DNA of 64,000 bases from Megalopta genalis. Its lineage: Eukaryota; Arthropoda; Insecta; Hymenoptera; Halictidae. Position numbers and translations under genes: made by a program. A model generated the notes under the pieces. That model had not been told where the DNA came from. It searched no databases and was given only the letters and a program-made list of their open reading frames with translations. Positions 13,165 to 24,529 of this stretch are shown one piece after another (within the stretch, counting starts at the first letter, position 1; each line of letters starts with the position of its first letter). The stretch is from NCBI RefSeq assembly GCF_051020955.1, contig NC_135013.1:29963302-30027301 (forward strand), written 5' to 3'.

Positions 13165-13377
13165 CAGGGGTGTCAAACTCGCGGCCCGAGATGAACATTT
13201 TTGATGTCAAGTATCAGGACGTAAGCAATAATTTAACTTTATATATGTTTATTACAATGTACTAGTCAAAATAAAAATATTTGTTTCTATGAACATTGAT
13301 TTCTTTTTATTTGCGGCCCACTTAAAGTTAAGCATTGTTTATTTGGCCCAAGTTAGCTTTTGAGTTTGACACCCCTG
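13165..13377. mobile_element. hAT-type MITE with 8-bp duplication
   Basis: A 213-bp element with perfect 16-bp terminal inverted repeats CAGGGGTGTCAAACTC, subterminal GCGGCCC motifs on both sides, and an exact 8-bp target duplication CGCTAGAT at 13157-13164 and 13378-13385. These end sequences and the duplication length are characteristic of the hAT superfamily. There is no transposase, so it is non-autonomous. It is inserted in the terminal repeat of another element (relative at 29320). Confidence 0.95.
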
Positions 13378-13560
13378 CGCTAGATCTACGAAGCACTAAA
13401 AGCATATTATTATATATTATTTTATAAACGCAACGATAAGACATTTATTCTGAATTTCAACGAGTTTCATTGTAATACTTGCCGCAGACATATTGAACAA
13501 ATAACTCACGAATGTCCCTTTGCAATCCGAATAATCGTAAATTAACAAATTAAAGACCCA
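13378..13560. mobile_element. Degenerate family D element split by the hAT MITE
   Basis: The sequence CGCTAGATCTACGAAGCACTAAAAGCAT and the following AT-rich DNA resemble the TTAA-flanked element at 29320-29594 (CGCTAGATTTACGAAGCAC, then CATTTAATTG-like and AATCGTAAATTAA blocks). The left boundary now lies before the hAT insertion (GTAACGCTAGAT at 13153-13164). The right end is lost near the AAAGACCCAACG sequence. Confidence 0.6.
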
Positions 13561-14896
13561 ACGCACAAATAACTAAGAATAAAATTTGTTGCTACATCGA
13601 TTGAAAAGGGAGAAGAAAGTAATTTCTGAAGATTGAATTTCGGAGACCTCTATCACATTTCTTTATCACAATCTCGGTCCCTCGATATCGCAAGTTTCCG
13701 TCGCCGTCAGCCGCTCCGCTTCGAAAAGTTCCAGCGAAATTAGCGAACAGCGTCGATTAATTTAACGGTTAACATAGCTGTCGATACAACAGTCGGTTCC
13801 GATGCAGAATCGTTGAACGGTTGTCCGTCGGAGCCGCGGTTGTCCTGCGAAACTCGTATCGGTGATTTCAATCGGAACGCGCGCTATTGGACGTTTCGGC
13901 GAATTGTTCACCCTTCGTCTCCCAGGCAGGGTGGAAAATCAATTATCTAAGCCGGCAATGAAATTTCCACGGTAATGATAACGATTTCGCCGGGCTGCCT
14001 CGTTCGGGTTGTTATCGGGACGCGCGGATAGAAGAATCCGATTATGTCTGGTAACAAGATTAATCAGGGCCGTGTTGGCGGAGGGACACGGCCGAGATGG
14101 AAGTATCAAGACCAGCGACCCTCCGATACACGAAGGGAGAAAGGGAGAAAGTTATCGCTGGGAAAATGGATAAATTAATTCGCTTAGGGATGGTCCAAGG
14201 GACAGCGGGATTGATGGAAATACGATACGACGTGTATTATGCCGGATTCCTCGGACGCTGTTGATGCTTCTGCTGGTCTGTCAAATTTTCCCGATTGCTT
14301 GCGAACTTAATTTTATGACAAAAGCGCGAGTAGGTCGAATACAGCGCGTTAAAATGCGGGACGAACATTTTGACCGATGCTGCTCGAGTATTTTCAGCCG
14401 ATCGAAATAACATCCGCATTGTATGAAAATGCGCATTTTTGTTCCCTTTTTGGACTCGACAGAGTAATACTTTGATCTACAATTTATTATGCAATGTAAC
14501 AAAGACGACAGTGTAAAAATAACATCTATTTTCAGCTGATTGAATATCGTTATGAACCAAGATATAAATTTTTATTTAGTTCCCCTGTTCGTTGCAATCG
14601 ATGTGGAGAATTTTTATTTATTTATTTGTGTTATAATTTTATATTATATTTTATCTTTCTACTTTTTATTTTATTTTACGCACAGAAGAGATTTTCGCTT
14701 TCCGACGATCTAATGAGTAGGACCGATGATGAAGATTTCGCACGTAGTCCGTTAAATGTTAATATTATTGATAAAACGTTATTCTTGTAGTTAATCGAAT
14801 AGTTAGAATACGACGTTTATTGTTGTTGAAAATATACAAGCCTGTATACTGAACAATCATAGAAACTTCGGGTTCATTTCCCGGCGAATAATGTCA
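13561..14896. other. Unique stretch
   Basis: A CpG-rich part (13670-14220) is followed by AT-rich DNA. Open frames are at most 73 codons. No domain, RNA gene or repeat that I can support. Confidence 0.4.
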
Positions 14897-15872
14897 AAGG
14901 TCGGCTAATAGTGTCAAAGTATTTAAGGTGTTCATTTTTTAAACACGTTTATCGCGTAGATCAAAAATGAATCTAGAACATTTTCTGATATTTGACACTT
15001 CGCTCGATCAATTTTTCTGATTCGAAGCAAGTAAAACGCCGAGATTCGACTGTTATGGCCGTTATAGGACACCGATGTCTCGCGAACTTTTCGGCTAGTA
15101 GTGTCAAAATATTTAAGGTAAGGTGTTCATTTTTTAAACACACTTATCGCGTAGATAAAAAATGAATCTAGAACATTTTCTGATATTTGATACTTCGCTC
15201 GATCAATTCTTCTGATTCGAAGCAAGTAAAACGCCAAGATTCGACTGTTATGGCCGTTATGGGACACCGATGTCCCGCGAACTTTTCGGCTAATAGTGTC
15301 AAAATATTTAAGGTAAGGTGTTCATTTTTTAAACACGCTTATCGCGTAGATAAAAAATGAATCTAGAACATTTTCTGATATTTGACACTTCGCTCGATCA
15401 ATTTTTCTGATTCGAAGCAAGTAAAACGCCAAGATTCGACTGTTATGGCCGTTATGGGACACCGATGTCCCGCGAACTTTTCGGCTAATAGTGTCAAAAT
15501 ATTTAAGGTAAGGTGTTCATTTTTTAAACACACTTATCGCGTAGATAAAAAATGAATCTAGAACATTTTCTGATATTTGATACTTCGCTCGATCAATTCT
15601 TCTGATTCGAAGCAAGTAAAACGCCAAGATTCGACTGTTATGGCCGTTATGGGACACCGATGTCCCGCGAACTTTTCGGCTAATAGTGTCAAAATATTTA
15701 AGGTAAGGTATTCATCTTTTATACACGCTTATCGCGTAGATCAAAAGTGAATCTAGAACATTTTCTGATATTTGACACTTCGCTCGATCAATTTTTCTGA
15801 TTCGAAGCAAGTAAAACGCCGAGATTCGACTGTTATGGCCGTTATGGGACGCCGATGTCTCGCGAACTTTTC
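14897..15872. repeat. 195-bp satellite, five units
   Basis: Five units with the landmark TTCATTTTTTAAACAC (TTCATCTTTTATACAC in the last) starting at 14931, 15126, 15321, 15516 and 15711, an exact 195-bp period. Each unit carries GTCAAAATATTTAAGGTA, TATCGCGTAGAT, TGAATCTAGAACATTTTCTG and GACTGTTATGGCCGTTAT. Units 2 and 4 appear identical, unit 3 differs at a few positions, and the edge units 1 and 5 diverge most. 195 is a multiple of three, but no open frame runs through the array. Confidence 0.95.
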
Positions 15873-16709
15873 TCACGCGAGCACCGCCGTCTATTTCGCT
15901 GTTGTAACCGGGCGCGCGGGACAAAACGAAAAAACGAAATAATAATAACGGTGAAACTCGGTCTTACGCGAATTATCTTATCGTCCAGTTTTACGGGACT
16001 ATCGTTTTGTGTATTCCGCGAAGGGTTTTACGTCCATTTGAATGCGAGCGGGCACGGCGGAACGTCCGCGGCCCCATAATTAGACACACACGGTGTACCG
16101 CGTAACAGCTATATTTTGATAACAGTGCCCGATAGCTATTGGCCCCGGCCACGCCCACGGCGCAAACCTTGCCGAATAGATCGCCTTGAATTCCCTATCG
16201 AGAGCCGTTACTTAACGAACTTTTCCCTTCAGCCGCTCCGTACGGAATGCCGGCCGGCCTATAGATTCAAGCCTGGTCATGTTCTGACTCAACTGGGTTA
16301 GCATCGTAACAGCTATTATAGCTGTACTTCGCTTTAATGTGATTATTCATATTTTAACGACGCTAGAAGGATACATTATTGTTGCCACCGTCGTAAACAT
16401 CGACCGGCTAATGGATTTTCTGCTTGGAAACCCGACGTATAAATTTCTTTTACTGTCTTACACGGTGACCCTGGCGGTTCGGATCCAGATGTCAGCTGTA
16501 ATCTGCGACGGTGGCCATGAAAAATTCGCTAGAATCTGGGTCTGAGTCTTATCAACGAGTTCGTCGGAGATCAACGCGGAATCAGGTGGCGGGATATTTG
16601 TGCGATCGCAGAATTTTCTTGGACAATTTTTGCAGAATAATGAAGATTCGTCTGTTAGAACTTCTCGGGATCGTTTCTTGAAGCACGTTTCATTTAGCTG
16701 CATTGTATA
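15873..16709. other. Unique stretch
   Basis: CpG-rich in its first half (15880-16310), then mixed. Overlapping frames of 60-81 codons on both strands with no recognisable domain. Confidence 0.4.
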
Positions 16710-16868
16710 GGTCTACCGGAAAGTTCTGTCCGATAGTGTCACTTCAAGTTTCAATCGATATGCACGTGTTGATTTGAGACATATATGACTATCTCTCTTT
16801 ATCATCGCATTTACACACATGTACTCTCCTAAATAAACTGAAACGAAGATGTCTCATGTCATTATTAA

Positions 16869-17188
16869 CACTTTATCGACCGCTAGCCTATTTATCGGCT
16901 TTTCGATTGCCAATGCTTATCGACCGATAGCCTATTAATCGACTTTTAGCTATCGACGGTTTTCGCTTCTTTACTGTTTTGTTAGTAGCTGACCTCCTGT
17001 ATGCTGACCTCCCCATATCCTTATGAATTATAATTATAATAATTATATTATTATTTATTATTATTTTTAAAGGAATAAGCACAACACAATGAATAGCGAA
17101 AATTTAGCCGGTACTGGGAGCAAATGCGCGCGCGACTGAGCCAGTCCTTACTGAGTGGCAGCCTCAACCACGACCGGACGATAAAGTG
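16869..17188. mobile_element. TTAA-flanked element nested in mariner
   Basis: About 320 bp bounded by inverted ends CACTTTATCGACCG (left) and CACTTTATCGTCCG (right, read inward), with TTAA on each side (16865-16868 and 17189-17192). TTAA duplication is typical of the piggyBac superfamily. The ends differ from the CCCTAGAAAGATA type at 32107. There is no coding capacity; the interior has a short AT-rich (TTATTA)n tract at 17030-17070 and repeated TATCGACCG(C/A)TAGCCTAT motifs. Confidence 0.8.
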
Positions 17189-17213
17189 TTAAGTGAGACG
17201 CGATCGTGAAAAC

Positions 17214-17521
17214 ATGGCTACCGATGATAATGCCAGACCACATGCTGCTTTGGCGACTCGTCGGAAAATCGCAGAGCTAGGCTGGGAAATTCTGTCGCAT
17301 CCACCATACTCCCCAGATCTAGCACCCTCCGATTATCACTTGTTTCTCTCTTTGCAAAACTTTTTGCAGGAAAAAAATTCAAAACTGAAGCTGATGTCAA
17401 CCAAGCACTGGTTGAGTTCTTCGCCTCTAAAAATAAATCATTTTTTAAAAATGGCATTTACAAGTTACCATCACGCTGGAAAGAAGTCATAAGTAACGAC
17501 GGAAAGTATATTCTACAATAA
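17214..17521 (+). pseudogene. Mariner transposase C-terminal remnant
   Basis: Reads DNARPHAA, then GWEILSHPPYSPDLAPSDYH followed by LF, the conserved block around the third catalytic Asp (DD34D) of mariner transposases. This part follows the ATG-like codon at 17214. In the A-run at about 17371-17377 the frame shifts; the expected C-terminal continuation (EADVNQALVEFF, then YKLPSRWKEV) is in another frame and ends at the stop at 17519-17521. The N-terminal DNA-binding region and the first two catalytic Asp residues are absent because of the internal deletion. It cannot make an active enzyme. Normal length is about 345 residues. Confidence 0.93.
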
Positions 17522-17589
17522 ATATTATTAAATGTATGAAAATTGTGTTACATTTCAATTCAAAAACGGACAGAATTTTCCGGTAGACC

Positions 17590-18349
17590 TAATATTGTGT
17601 CTGCTGCAAAATAGTTTAATCGCAAGCAGGAAATGCTTATTCTTTTTATTCTTAGCCATATAAAAAAAGGTGTAACACTTCATACGCAATTTCTTTTCTA
17701 TTTAATATTTTTTATTTTTTTTTTGTATAGCGTTAGTTGTCCAATAAACGAACACTCTTCGGCAATAAACGCTGCTCGTATAAATAAGCAAAATTAATGT
17801 TCAGGAGGCTCTTTTAATGTTGACATTTACACATCAGTTTTAATGGAAACCCACAGGCGTCTCACAATAACATTCTCCTACCTGTTCCCATAAGATCCCA
17901 CGAGTTCAAGGTAACTCTTGTTACTTGACCTGTGCAATTTGCATTTCAATGTGCGTTTAACCCTTTGATGCCTACTGTTTCCTTCTATTTATTATGGAAT
18001 TTGCAATAATATTATACATATAATTCAATTCCCGTATGCAATCTTGCAATCTGCTTGGAGCAGTTGAAGAATGATAGAATTGTACGGTCTGGCTAAACGG
18101 GAAATTAGGTTAGGAAATATATGGTAAATAGGAACGTGATTTCGAAGTTCTCCTGAACCACAGAAGGTTCAATAGCATTTATCCAATTTTATCGTAAGTG
18201 CGTGAAGCACGCAGTCCAGTCCATTTATGGTAAAGATTAATAGAGCAAATAGAAAACGATAAAACCATTAAAGAATTTAAAGATGCTGTTATGTTACCTT
18301 CATACGATTCAAATTATTGAGGGCGGAAATAAATTCCTACCTACCCTCT
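17590..18349. other. Unique stretch
   Basis: Mostly AT-rich. A TTTAACCCTTTGATGCCTAC sequence at about 17956 resembles one end of the CCCTTTCGTAGCC element at 57884, but no matching second end is found nearby. No gene supported. Confidence 0.4.
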
Positions 18350-19617
18350 GCATTTTTGCATTGACGTAGACAGTCTTGTATTTTACGATTGTTGCAGACG
18401 ATCTTGTATTTTATAATTAATGCAGACTATTTTGTATTTTCCAATTGACGCAGACTATTTTGTATCTTATAATTGATGCAGGCATTTTTGTATTTTATAA
18501 TTGATGCAGGCAATTTCGTATGTCATAATTGACGCAGGCAATCTTGTATGTCATAATCGATGCAGACATTTTTATATTTTGCAATCGATGCAGTGAATTT
18601 TCTATTCTGTAATTGACGCAGATAATTTTCAATCTCTTATAACTGATGCAATCTTGCATTATATAATTCATGCAGGCAATCTTGTATTTTGCAATCGATG
18701 CAGGCAATCTTGTATATTAATTATAAAATACAATACAAGAAGCAGACCATTTTGTATTTTACAACTAATGCGAACAATCTAATATTTTATAATTAATGCA
18801 GGCAATTGACTTTGCAATCGATGCGGACAATCTTGTATATTAATTATAAAATACAATACAAGAAGCAGACCATTTTGTATTTTACAACTAATGCAAACAA
18901 TCTTATACTTCATAATTAATGCAGGAAATTGACTTTGCAATCGATGCGGACGATCTTGTATTTTAATTATAAAATACAATACAAGACGCAGACCATCTTG
19001 TATTTTACAACTAATGCAAACAATCTTATACTTCATAATTAATGCAGGCAATTGACTTTGCAATCGATGCAGACAATCTTGTATATTAATTATAAAATAC
19101 AATACAAGACGCAGACCATTTTGTATTTTACAACTAATGCGAACAATCTTATACTTTATAATTCATGCAGGCAATTGACTTTGCAATCGATGCAGACAAT
19201 CTTGTATATTAATTATAAAATACAATACAAGACGCAGACCATTTTGTATTTTACAACTAATGCAAACAATCTTATACTTCATAATTAATGCAGGCAATTG
19301 ACTTTGCAATCGATGCAGGCAATCTTGTATATTAATTATAAAATACAATACAAGACGCAGACCATTTTGTATTTTACAACTAATGCGAACAATCTTGTAT
19401 TTTATAATTAATGCAGGCAATCTTGCATTTTGCAACTGACGCAGATAATTTTGTATCTCGCAACCGATGCAGGCAATATCATACCTCGCAATCGATGCAT
19501 ACGATTTCATAGCTTGCAATCGGTGCATACGATTTCATAGCTTGCAATCGGTGCATACGATTTCGTAATTTGCAGTCGACGCATAAAATTCCGTAACTTG
19601 CAGCCAGTACAAACGAT
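18350..19617. repeat. 28-bp satellite maturing into 123-bp higher-order units
   Basis: The left part (18366-18700) is a ladder of 28-bp monomers of the form GCAGGCAATCTTGTATTTTA plus TAATTGAT; landmarks GCAGAC at 18394, 18422 and 18450 give the period. The middle (about 18690-19420) is a 123-bp unit with landmark GG(C/A)AATTGAC at 18801, 18924, 19047, 19170 and 19293, each unit made of four diverged monomers plus an AATTATAAAATACAATACAAG insert. The right part (19420-19617) returns to diverged monomers. The unit of 41 codons leaves repeating open frames on both strands (for example 19052-19288), which are artefacts. Confidence 0.95.
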
Positions 19618-20585
19618 ACCGCATAAACTGCCCCCGAGCCTGTCGACGAGCGTCGTCCAAGATATCGCAGGTGAAGTTAAAGGCAAGAAGAAAAAACAAA
19701 AATGGCCACCGGGAGTCCTAACCGATCGCGAGTGTCGCGCAGGCACGCGCTCGCCTGGCCCCCCACCGTAACGCTTCGAAAAAGAAACCGCTAGACCACG
19801 GGGCCCCGGTATCTAACTGGTACATCGTTTTCGAACGGACCGTTCGCCAGATTCCACGGAAGATTGCCGGCCGTCGTCCGACGTCGCGGGGGCAAGGCTG
19901 GCGTATACGTTCTGCCCACTCCATTCCAGTGCAGCGTGTCACCCGCACTTCCGGTAACGCCGCGTCGTCGCCCCTGGGGCCGCGCGCGCTCTCCTAGCCT
20001 CGAGCAGGCCGCTCTCACGGTCAAGGTCAGCCTCGCAGGCCTCCAGGCCGAGGGGACGATAATTGGACGACGGTGAACGACGCGCGTGGGTGTGGTCATC
20101 GGGGTTATCGGCGGCCGGCGACGCTGAACCGTGGAAACGGGCGTACCGGGTCGCCTCGTCGATCGAACGGAACTTTACGCGCGTTCCCCGTCGTCCGCGC
20201 CGCGGCGAACTATGCTGGCTCATGCTAGTGTAAGTGAACCGAGTCGAGCTTTCACTGGCCGCACGCAATCGCTGCGGCACAAAACGGCCCGTTACCCTTT
20301 TCGACCTATTCCGAACACCATCGAATTTATTTCTCGACCCTCCGCGACGTGCTCGCGTCACGGCGATAAGCAACATTTTTTGTCACGTTCCTCCGTAATA
20401 GTGTAGAAATGTCGGAATATTTTTATGATCCGTATAGAAATCAATTTGTGGCTATTTTACCTAGCGTTGGAGTCGTCGGACTTCATGGTTTAGACAAACA
20501 GCTTTGTTATTGTTATTTTATTTTATTATTTATATAATTATATTATTATTGACATGATATATAATATATATTAATTAATTGTATT
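19618..20585. other. CpG-rich unique block
   Basis: Very CpG-rich to about 20400, then AT-rich. Overlapping open frames of 70-145 codons on both strands are Arg-rich and show no domain. Could be regulatory DNA or contain an unrecognised exon; neither is supported. Confidence 0.35.
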
Positions 20586-20785
20586 AACTCAATATAAATA
20601 TAATATAATAATATAATAATATAGTAATATAGTAATATAGTAATATAATAATATAGTAATATAGTAATATAATAATATAATAATATAGTAATATAGTAAT
20701 ATAATAATACAATAATATAATAATATAATAATATAATAATATAATAATATAGTAATATAGTAATATAATAATATAATAATTAATT
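20586..20785. repeat. TAATATAG/TAATATAA microsatellite
   Basis: About 22 copies of a 9-bp unit TAATATA(G/A)(T/A). The minus-strand frame of repeated ILLYYY is an artefact of it. Confidence 0.95.
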
Positions 20786-22458
20786 CAATATAAATCAATT
20801 TATAGTTATACACAAAAATATAGAGATCTATGTCCACTTTGCTATTTGTCATCAAGAACCTACGTGAAATTTTGAAAATAAATTGAAAGAAGGTGACAAT
20901 AAATAAATCCCCTACTTTGACGTAAGGGTTGCATTAACAGTACTTATCAGATACGCAAGAGAACGTTATTTGAATGTATACTTCTATCCAATAAAACTTG
21001 TCGAAATAAAGAAATATAGATTGTTATCAAATTGTAATCGATGAATTTGTTAATTTATTTAGAACAGTTCTTCGAGAAGCATCAATATCTGAATCGATAT
21101 CTATTAATTCCTTCGTCGAAAATACGTCCTTTGCTGATGTTTTTGCGACCAGCCTGGTAGGTCTGACTTTTTGGAAGAATTTAGTAGCCGAGCTCTGTTT
21201 ATCTAGATTTATGGAGTCGCGCAGCGAAACGTTTTCAGGAATCTAGGTAAATGGATCTGGATAATCGGGGCAAGGTAACTTAGGGGAGCGCCTCGTGCTG
21301 CCGGGAAGATCTACATACGTCCTAGATATGTATAGCGGCTGGAACGTTGTCGCCGATTGTTTTATGGATTTTATTTATCGTTGGCCGCTGTGACAGCTGA
21401 AGAAATATTTCAACCGCGTTTTGTTGGAACTTGTGAATTTATTAGAATTTAGGACATATGTTTTCTAAGACCTTACCGAAACGTTTTTGGCGAATATTTC
21501 GAATATTTCTCCAACTAACGAATCGATTAATTAAAACAGCAGCTAAATTTCGAAAACGTTGAAATCGAGAGTTTGGATTCTCGAATTTGTTGATGGTACC
21601 ATTGACAGCGCGTCTGACCACTGTTGTCTGATTTCACTTGGAGCTGTTGTCGATTCAACGAGATTAGAGGCGAGCCATTAATTACAGAAAGATGAACAAA
21701 ACATATGGGACCAGGTTCCTGCCAATGTCTGTAATCAGTAGAAACAATTAATAATTAATTGGCGGACGATTTAATAAGACACCGTTCGGTAGCCGGCATA
21801 ACGCATGCGCGTTATTGAAATTACACGGATTCTGTTTATGTCAGCGCATCACATGCATTCTCCATTAAAACAATATAATTGTGTTGACGGTGTTCAATTA
21901 AAAGGATATTTTCTCGGAATCGGCTGGACGATTACACCGATAATAATCTGCTTGTTCTCTCGCTACGTTAAACCGCGAACTCTCCGCGCGCTTTTCGAAA
22001 ATATTTTCTAATCGATCATGCGATTCCCGTCGCTCTGCACTGAACGCAAATGACCACGTAATGAGACCGTCACCGAATAATTCACGGCTCGTTTTCCCTG
22101 GATGCGTAAACGCGTTAACACAATTTCCATGCAACTCAATGAATTGCACCTATTATAAAAACACATTTTACACGGTGGAAAACATCGAAGTTCGTCCGAT
22201 CGTAGAAAAATCCTCTCCAATGTTACTACACAACGAATGTAAAAGCGTTCTAAATATTCTGAATGGGAACAATAACTAAGCAAAGATAATTAAGCACTTC
22301 GATGTTTTCATTGTTTGTAATGATAACAGAAAAATGTTTAGAAAGCTTGATTCTGTTTTACACCGAGCAAATTTTATGAACAAAGTGTCTTCCTGTCGTT
22401 TCAAATGATAGAAATATTCAAGATCGACGCAGAGGTATGCCCGCGCACTCGTCATGTA
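20786..22458. other. Unique stretch
   Basis: Mixed composition, no supported gene, RNA or tandem repeat. Open frames do not exceed 91 codons. Confidence 0.4.
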
Positions 22459-22826
22459 CATAGTGTCCCAATAATGTCTCGCAAACCGGAAATGAGAAGT
22501 TCCTGGGATCATTTGAAGAAACTTTTTCCTTTGCGAAAATTTTCTCCGTGGCTTCGTTTACGAATTATTAACGAAAAACGCTGACCAACGAGAGGAGGCG
22601 AGCTCGCCTAGCGCTTGGCGGCCGAGCCAATGAGCGCACGAAGCCCAGTTCCGCTCATTGGCTCGGCCGCCTTGCGCCAGCATATCTCGCCTCTCATTGG
22701 TCACCGTTTTTCCTTAATAACTCGCAAACAAAGCCGTGGATTGCATTTTCGCCAAGGACAAACTTACCTGAAATTACCTCAGGAACCTCCCATTCTCGGA
22801 TCGCGAGACATTTTTCGGACACTCTG
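22459..22826. mobile_element. Family A foldback MITE, copy 2
   Basis: A complete 368-bp copy flanked by TA (22457-22458 and 22827-22828). Left end CATAGTGTCCCAATAATGTC, right end read inward CAGAGTGTCCGAAAAATGTC. The centre has a strong inverted repeat around GCGGCCGAGCCAATGAGCGC and GCTCATTGGCTCGGCCGCC. The open frame starting at 22615 only reads this palindrome. Confidence 0.9.
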
Positions 22827-24232
22827 TACGCATATTCTTCTCATGTTGTATCCCCGGATTATCTCTTTTACGGCTTTTTATGCATTGTGTAGCACATTAA
22901 CGGTGACTCACTGTTGGCTGACTAACAGGAGATGGATCTACAACGCGTTAACAGTCTCGACGGTACGTATACGCAACCGCGTATCATCGTTCCACCATTA
23001 TCTAGCAGGTCTTTATTGTTAATTACCGTGCAATTTAATGTAGATATCAGCGAAGACGGTAACCGTTGCTTTCCACGGCCGCGGAAGATACTGATCGCGG
23101 CTCTCCGTGACGCGTCTTCGGCTGACAGCGTTCGCCCCGCGTTGAAACCCGCGCGGACACTGCAATTTTCCATCAGGTTTCGCTTAATGTGCCCCTTAAT
23201 GTCCACCGAATAGGCAGTCGGCTATTATCATTGAAGAGCCGAACACTTCTGTTTAATTGACGCAAATCATACGAATTAAAACGCGCCGGGCCGCGGACGT
23301 GTTATTTTTTTTCGAGATTTCCGTCCGATCGATAATGACGGCGCAATGAACCAGACACTAATTAACCGGATGATTATGAAGACGTACGTAACCGAGGTCT
23401 TCAGGCAACGGCCGACCGTGTCATTAGAAACAGTATCGGCAAACTCGCGGTAATTATATAGGCGCCGTTGGCTTAGAGGACAGTGGCGCGGACGTCGTCG
23501 TCGTCGTCGTCGTCGGCCGACATGTTCCCCGCGGTTGTTCCCATCCACCGTAATTTCAATCACTTTGTGGCGCACCGTCGCGGAGAAGAACGGATCCGCG
23601 CGGCTCACTTTTGCTTTCGTTTGGCCGCGCTGCCGCTGGAACTCTGACGCCGGATCAAAATGCTTTCCGTCCGAGGCGGGAATGGAACGTCGGGAAACGT
23701 GACTTCGCTTCGCTGAATTGCTGTGAATATTTTGCGACGTTTAAGGAATTTATTTGCCGACGGAAGTACGACACGAGAGACGAGATTGATGTCGGAAAGA
23801 GACTGGCTTTAAAAGCAGCTCGGATTTGCATTGTCGCATCTGGGAAGTTGCCCGATCGTATGCCTTCTTAATCTACTCGTAGCGGACTGTCTGAACATAT
23901 TTGGTAAATATTGCATTTTGATAAAAAAAGGTTCATTTTTGTCCAGAAATAATGCAAATTGAAGAAGGTACTCTTTAACGTTGATACAAATTTGTGTGAC
24001 GAAGATTCGCAGTACTTTTTAATAGTTCGATCGACGGAGATTATGAAGGAGATCTTGTGAAATATATTCATTTTTCTAGTAATACTTTCGCATTAAGATT
24101 AATTGTTTTTATTGCGTCGGGGATATTTAATGGCCTTGAAGGAGGTATTAATGTATGTACGTATCTTGCGATACGTAATGAATCGATAAAAATTTTAAAA
24201 CAATTAACAAAAATTATTGTATAAGCGGGAAA
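22827..24232. other. Unique stretch with CpG-rich block
   Basis: CpG-rich at 22960-23720, with a short (GTC)n run at about 23490-23514, then AT-rich. Paired open frames (93 and 94 codons, opposite strands) at 22922-23213 and one of 110 codons at 23276-23608 lack recognisable domains. Confidence 0.4.
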
Positions 24233-24529
24233 TAAGGGGCTCCTGAGGTCATTTGAAGTAACTTTTTCCTTTGCGAAAATGCAATCCGGAGCTCCGTTTG
24301 CGAGTTATTAACGAAAAACAGTGGCCAATGAGAGGCGAGCGCAGCTGGCGCGGGGCGGCCGAGCCGACGACCGCTTGAGGCCCACTTCCACTGATTGGCT
24401 TAGCCGCCTAGTGCTAGGAGAGCTCGCCTCTGATTGGTCGCCGTTTTTCCTTAATAACTCGCAAACGGAGCCGCGGATTGCATTTTCGCTAAGGAAAAAG
24501 TTACTTCAAATCACCTCAAGAATCCAAAA
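24233..24529. mobile_element. Family A foldback MITE, copy 3 (end-truncated)
   Basis: Inverted arms GGTCATTTGAAGTAACTTTT and its complement AAAGTTACTTCAAATCACCT, with GAGTTATTAACGAAAAACAG and the GAGAGGCGAGC core. The outer ACAGGGTGTCCC ends are missing on both sides, so this copy is decayed or of a shorter subtype. Confidence 0.85.

Larger units (their letters stand above)
16710..17589 (+). mobile_element. Deleted mariner element with nested insertion
   Basis: Terminal inverted repeats are GGTCTACCGGAAAGTTCTGT at the left and its near-exact reverse complement (one mismatch over the first 23 bp) ending at 17589. The element is flanked by TA at 16708-16709 and 17590-17591, the mariner target. 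Full-length mariner elements are about 1.3 kb. Without the nested insertion (about 324 bp) this copy is only about 556 bp, so most of the transposase gene is deleted. The C-terminal part of the transposase survives at 17214-17521. Confidence 0.95.

Noticed and set aside
19052..19528. Internally repetitive proteins on both strands (41-residue repeats)
   Set aside because: The 123-bp satellite unit is a multiple of three, so any frame without a stop repeats; this is a satellite artefact.
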